The notes under the pieces: model-generated | What the model was told of the DNA's origin: nothing | Database searches by the model: none | What the model saw: only the letters and a program-made list of their open reading frames with translations | Made by a program: the position numbers and the translations under genes | In this document: positions 5,846-6,049 of the stretch, piece after piece | Layout: every line of letters begins with the position of its first letter | How positions within the stretch are numbered: position 1 is the stretch's first letter | From: Gammaproteobacteria bacterium | GTDB taxonomy: Bacteria > Pseudomonadota > Gammaproteobacteria > Nitrosococcales > Methylophagaceae | Direction of reading: 5' to 3' | Assembly: GCA_002400805.1 (NCBI GenBank) | Contig: NVRG01000100.1 | Location: 1-6,049, forward strand | DNA: 6,049 nt

Positions 5846-6049
5846 ATGAACACGAAATTATGGTTATTCTGCCTGTGCATCGTATGTAGTGCAGTGGCTT
5901 ATTCCGACACGACGTTCACCTACCGAGCCCCTGAAAGTGAACATGATACGCGTTATGAATATGACCGGCGCTTATTAGAATTAGCCTTACAGAAAACAGA
6001 AGCTAAATACGGCCCTTTTCAATTACTTCCCAGTAATCCGGGCCTAAAT
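5846..6049 (+). CDS. Secreted solute-binding-like protein, N-terminal fragment
   Basis: The 68 visible residues run off the right edge. ATG at 5846 has an AAAGGA site (5833-5838) 7 bases upstream. The first ~20 residues form a Sec signal peptide: Lys4, a hydrophobic core LWLFCLCIVC, then SAVAYS with cleavage likely after AVA or AYS. The mature start, TFTYRAPESEHDTRYEY followed by RRLLELALQKT and YGPF, resembles the beginning of proteins annotated as family 3 solute-binding or transporter substrate-binding domains, which often begin with a strand, a PESxxDxRY motif and a helix. The characteristic binding fold lies outside the window. Its divergent placement from a membrane histidine kinase suggests it may deliver a ligand signal to that kinase or be regulated by it. 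The Cys residues in the signal sequence do not form a clear lipobox. Confidence 0.65.
   Translation, partial: MNTKLWLFCLCIVCSAVAYSDTTFTYRAPESEHDTRYEYDRRLLELALQKTEAKYGPFQLLPSNPGLN

Noticed and set aside
1..6049. CRISPR array, insertion sequence or origin
   Set aside because: No regularly spaced direct repeats, transposase-like frames, terminal inverted repeats or iteron clusters were seen on either strand.

Overview
The window looks like chromosomal DNA of a moderately AT-rich gammaproteobacterium. The evidence is a tRNA-Arg(ACG) close in sequence to the enterobacterial argV type with an encoded CCA end, sigma70-like promoter hexamers, strong AGGAG-type ribosome binding sites, and protein families common in marine and environmental gammaproteobacteria. 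I cannot name a genus from the sequence.

Layout. At the left edge, minus strand, is the N-terminal part of a small single-pass membrane protein with a charged helical tail (GTG start at 402-404). About 110 bases from the edge the composition changes sharply, from about 40% to about 60% GC by hand count. In a different minus-strand frame the outermost bases encode a cysteine-rich 4Fe-4S fragment. I read this as a junction between two unrelated sequences, either an assembly or amplification chimera or a recent insertion. Next comes a tRNA-Arg(ACG) gene with a near-consensus promoter and an intrinsic terminator.

The middle holds a two-gene plus-strand operon: a group I truncated haemoglobin (1032-1400) and, 14 bases later, a flavin reductase with an N-terminal plant-type [2Fe-2S] domain (1415-2437, TTG start). 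The pair has the parts of a flavohaemoglobin-like nitric oxide dioxygenase, haem domain plus FAD/NAD(P)H reductase, on two chains with an added ferredoxin domain. A palindromic operator candidate fills the promoter spacer upstream of the globin.

Convergent to it, on the minus strand, is a two-component pair. One gene is a large membrane histidine kinase with three PAS domains (2916-5582). The other is a stand-alone receiver protein (2448-2822) downstream of it. Between them a long hairpin followed by a T-run overlaps the kinase stop codon and looks like an intra-operon terminator or attenuator. The convergent genes are only 10 bases apart, and the nearest structure is a 10-bp inverted repeat inside the end of the reductase gene.

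Divergent from the kinase, across a 263-base intergenic region with repeated TACGTTT motifs, a secreted protein of the periplasmic solute-binding type begins and runs off the right edge. The kinase, receiver and binding protein may form one sensing module. Nothing in the sequence directly links that module to the globin operon.
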